Of a DNA stretch of 64,000 bases, positions 62,230 to 64,000 are shown piece by piece. Every line of letters starts with the position of its first letter. Position 1 is the first letter of the stretch. Origin of the DNA: Aquimarina muelleri DSM 19832 (GTDB lineage: Bacteria > Bacteroidota > Bacteroidia > Flavobacteriales > Flavobacteriaceae); the NCBI RefSeq assembly GCF_000430665.1, contig NZ_KE387188.1, positions 35,360 to 99,359 of the forward strand, written 5' to 3'. The notes beneath the pieces were generated by a model. It made no database searches and had not been told where the DNA came from. It saw only the letters and a program-made list of their open reading frames with translations. Position numbers and translations under genes: made by a program.

Positions 62230-63096
62230 TTAATGATATGCTGAAAATATTTTAGTAGCTTCGTTATAAGACGACTCAAAGCTAAGTGTTCTTATATCTG
62301 TATCCGCATCAACTGTAGTAAAGTAAGATATCATACGTTCAGTTGGCATATTCCCAGTTAATTCATCTTTTGCCATCGGGCATCCTCCAAATCCTTGAAT
62401 TGCTCCATCAAACCTTCTACAACCTGCCTTATACGCAGCATCTACTTTTTCAAACCAGCTGGTTGGTGTAGTATGTAAATGTGCTCCAAATTCTATTTCA
62501 GAATATGATGAAATTAAATTAGAAAATAAATAGCTTATAATTTCTGGAGTTGAAGTACCTACAGTATCTGAAAGAGAAAGAATCTTCACTCCCATTTTAC
62601 TAAGCTTTTCTGTCCATTCCCCCACTATTTCAACATTCCAGGGATCTCCATAAGGATTACCGAATCCCATAGAAAGATAAGCTACCACTTCTTTATTTGC
62701 TCCATCTGCAATATTTAATATTTCTTGCAAAGTCGCTACAGATTCTGCGATGGTTTTATGTGTATTCCGCATCTGGAAGTTTTCAGAAATCGAAAAAGGA
62801 TATCCAAGGTAATTGATTGCGTCATGTTGCACCGCATCATTAGCTCCTCTTACATTAGCTATGATAGCCAACAACTTACTTTTTGTACTAGAAAGATCTA
62901 ACTGTGACAAAACCTCTGCTGTGTCTGTCATTTGAGGTATTGCTTTTGGAGATACAAAACTACCAAAATCTATAGTATCAAAACCACAGCGTAGCAGCGA
63001 TTGAATATATTGAACTTTTTTCTCTGTTGGTATAAATTCTTTTATACCCTGCATAGCATCTCTGGGACATTCAATAATTTTTATGTTTTCAGCCAT
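62230..63096 (-). CDS. Hydroxymethylglutaryl-CoA lyase
   Basis: Cleaves HMG-CoA to acetyl-CoA and acetoacetate, the last step of leucine breakdown. The 288-residue TIM-barrel protein has IIECPRDAMQGI with the catalytic R12-D13 pair, metal-binding H206/H208 in FGAHLHTT, SLSDTVGTSTPE, and the GGCPMAKDELTGNM loop with active-site C239. The family name is firm, as the Cys-loop separates it from isopropylmalate synthases. No other leucine-catabolism gene lies nearby. It is 49 bp after the LysE-type gene on the same strand. Confidence 0.92.
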   Translation of the reverse strand: MAENIKIIECPRDAMQGIKEFIPTEKKVQYIQSLLRCGFDTIDFGSFVSPKAIPQMTDTAEVLSQLDLSSTKSKLLAIIANVRGANDAVQHDAINYLGYPFSISENFQMRNTHKTIAESVATLQEILNIADGANKEVVAYLSMGFGNPYGDPWNVEIVGEWTEKLSKMGVKILSLSDTVGTSTPEIISYLFSNLISSYSEIEFGAHLHTTPTSWFEKVDAAYKAGCRRFDGAIQGFGGCPMAKDELTGNMPTERMISYFTTVDADTDIRTLSFESSYNEATKIFSAYH

Positions 63097-63145
63097 TTTA
63101 GAATTCTAAACTAAGAAATATTCAATTGTGTGTATAAAAATATAA

Positions 63146-63772
63146 CTATTTTTTAGAAAAAAGCACAAAAACTCCAATTCCGATAAAGACAACGATCTGA
63201 AGCCATTTCAAAACAACTCCTACCTTTGAATTCTTTTTTAAATACTCTGAAATAAACCCTGAAAGAATAGCTATTAATCCAAAAATTATAAACGAGACTA
63301 TAATAAAAAGAAAACCTAATATATAAAACTGTAATACATTACTTATAGTAGTACTAAACAAAAACCCTGGGAAAAATGCCAAAAAAAATATAGATACTTT
63401 AGGGTTTAAAACATTCATAACAAATCCCTGCTTAAATAATTGCCCGAAACTTTTTTTGGGTAAATTGCCTTCAGACAAATTTACCGAAGCTTCACTTTTA
63501 AACACCTTGTAAGCAAGAAAAAACAGGTACAACGCACCAAATAGTTTTATAACAAAAAACAATACTTCACTTTGCTTTATTATAGCAGATACTCCAAAAG
63601 CCACTAATGTAGTATGAATCAAGCACCCTGTCATTAAGCCTGCTACTACAGCTAACCCATACTTTTTGCCATTAACGACACTTTGCATTAATACAAAAAT
63701 ATTATCAGGACCAGGGGTTATCGCTAAAACAGAAATAGCAATAACAAACGTATAAAGAATTTCGTAGTTCAT
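63146..63772 (-). CDS. LysE/RhtB family amino-acid exporter
   Basis: Inner-membrane exporter of 208 residues with about six helices. The family signature is near the N-terminus: ITPGPDNIFVLMQSVVNGKKYG (positions about 18-39) and GCLIHTTLVAFGVSAII. LysE/RhtB proteins export basic or neutral amino acids such as homoserine and threonine; the substrate here is unknown. It sits between pyrD and the HMG-CoA lyase gene on the minus strand. A hairpin directly upstream (63780-63812) probably ends the pyrD transcript. Confidence 0.88.
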   Translation of the reverse strand: MNYEILYTFVIAISVLAITPGPDNIFVLMQSVVNGKKYGLAVVAGLMTGCLIHTTLVAFGVSAIIKQSEVLFFVIKLFGALYLFFLAYKVFKSEASVNLSEGNLPKKSFGQLFKQGFVMNVLNPKVSIFFLAFFPGFLFSTTISNVLQFYILGFLFIIVSFIIFGLIAILSGFISEYLKKNSKVGVVLKWLQIVVFIGIGVFVLFSKK

Positions 63773-63779
63773 AACTTTT

Positions 63780-63812
63780 AAACCTTGAAGGTTTTAAAAA
63801 CTCTCAAGGTTT
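63780..63812 (-). terminator. Terminator of pyrD
   Basis: AAACCTTGA (63780-63788) pairs with TCAAGGTTT (63804-63812), with a T/A-rich tail on the minus-strand side. It lies 6 bp after the pyrD stop codon and only 8 bp before the LysE start. Confidence 0.55.
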
Positions 63813-63817
63813 GTGTT

Positions 63818-64000
63818 TTAAAGCAGTGCTTTATTAATATCCTTAATTAATTTAGGGCCTTCATATATAAACCCCGTATATATTTGTACCAAACTCGCCC
63901 CAGCTTGCAGTTTTTCTAAAGCGTCTTGAGCGCTATGAATCCCTCCTACTCCTATAATTGGAAACGCTTTGTTACTTTTTTCTGATAAATATTTAATTAC
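63818..64000 (-). CDS. pyrD: Dihydroorotate dehydrogenase, C-terminal part (cut by window edge)
   Basis: The last 60 codons of a class 2 (quinone-dependent) dihydroorotate dehydrogenase, which oxidises dihydroorotate in pyrimidine synthesis. The visible part has FPIIGVGGIHSAQDALEKLQ, the FMN-phosphate-binding glycine loop, and AGASLVQIYTGFIYEGP, the usual C-terminal strand and helix. The reading frame continues past base 64000. Only the C-terminus is seen, so integrity of the rest is unknown. Confidence 0.88.
   Translation of the reverse strand, partial: VIKYLSEKSNKAFPIIGVGGIHSAQDALEKLQAGASLVQIYTGFIYEGPKLIKDINKALL

Overview
The window looks like a chromosomal segment of a marine Flavobacteriaceae bacterium (Bacteroidota). 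The evidence is the strong AT bias, promoters of the TTG-N18-20-TAnnTTTG type, signature families (DUF3810, DUF4856, DUF3570/DUF4266, imelysin, PorT-like barrels, a split transketolase, a CrtZ-type carotenoid pathway) and many lipoproteins. An Aquimarina-like genus is plausible, but that is inference only. Housekeeping genes dominate. No rRNA operon, prophage, intact insertion sequence or CRISPR array is visible.

Layout. 1-584: non-coding repeats (a 21-bp tandem array cut by the window edge and two identical REP-like hairpins). 585-12944: PepD dipeptidase, a DUF3810 membrane metalloprotease-like protein, two paralogous secreted proteins, two secreted amidohydrolase-family proteins, a PLP aminotransferase, a lipoprotein and a large secreted protein conventionally labelled asparagine synthetase B. 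12910-18827: a minus-strand housekeeping run (tgt, LptF/G permease, EamA transporter, accA, dnaB). 19105-25421: split transketolase, an outer-membrane barrel, an FKBP lipoprotein with Ca-binding-type repeats, S4 protein, TPMT-like methyltransferase, phosphoribosyltransferase and shikimate kinase. 25554-25924: two identical tRNA-Lys genes and tRNA-Leu.

26412-30177 is the most coherent pathway: a MerR/B12-binding regulator (CarH/LitR-like) directly upstream of crtI, crtB and crtZ. It suggests light- or cobalamin-responsive carotenoid synthesis; lycopene cyclase is not in the cluster. Next come a TlpA-like protein, a Crp/Fnr regulator and, divergent from it, an unannotated-looking 60-residue double-glycine-leader peptide with four core cysteines, then aconitase.

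35742-40999 is an envelope-biogenesis operon (two parvulin PPIases, a lipoprotein SurA relative, MoxR ATPase). 41441-43959 carries a Skp-like chaperone and guaB, which has a palindrome in its leader. 44239-44590 is a frameshifted gene remnant. 45494-49079 holds a DUF2339/DUF3999 pair. 50506-53920 is a redox cluster (Cys-rich micro-protein, thioredoxin, ApbE flavin transferase, DUF4266, DUF3570). 54019-55228: ferritin and a PAS protein. 55425-61650: a probable metal-uptake operon (DUF4856, imelysin, HTTM, TonB-dependent receptor). 62230-64000: HMG-CoA lyase, LysE transporter and the 3' end of pyrD.

Items most worth follow-up are the B12-type regulator with its repeated upstream motif, the double-glycine peptide, the ApbE cluster with its Cys-rich micro-protein, a tRNA-Lys acceptor mismatch present in both copies, a Tgt lacking its zinc cysteines, two decayed genes and several very long perfect palindromes.
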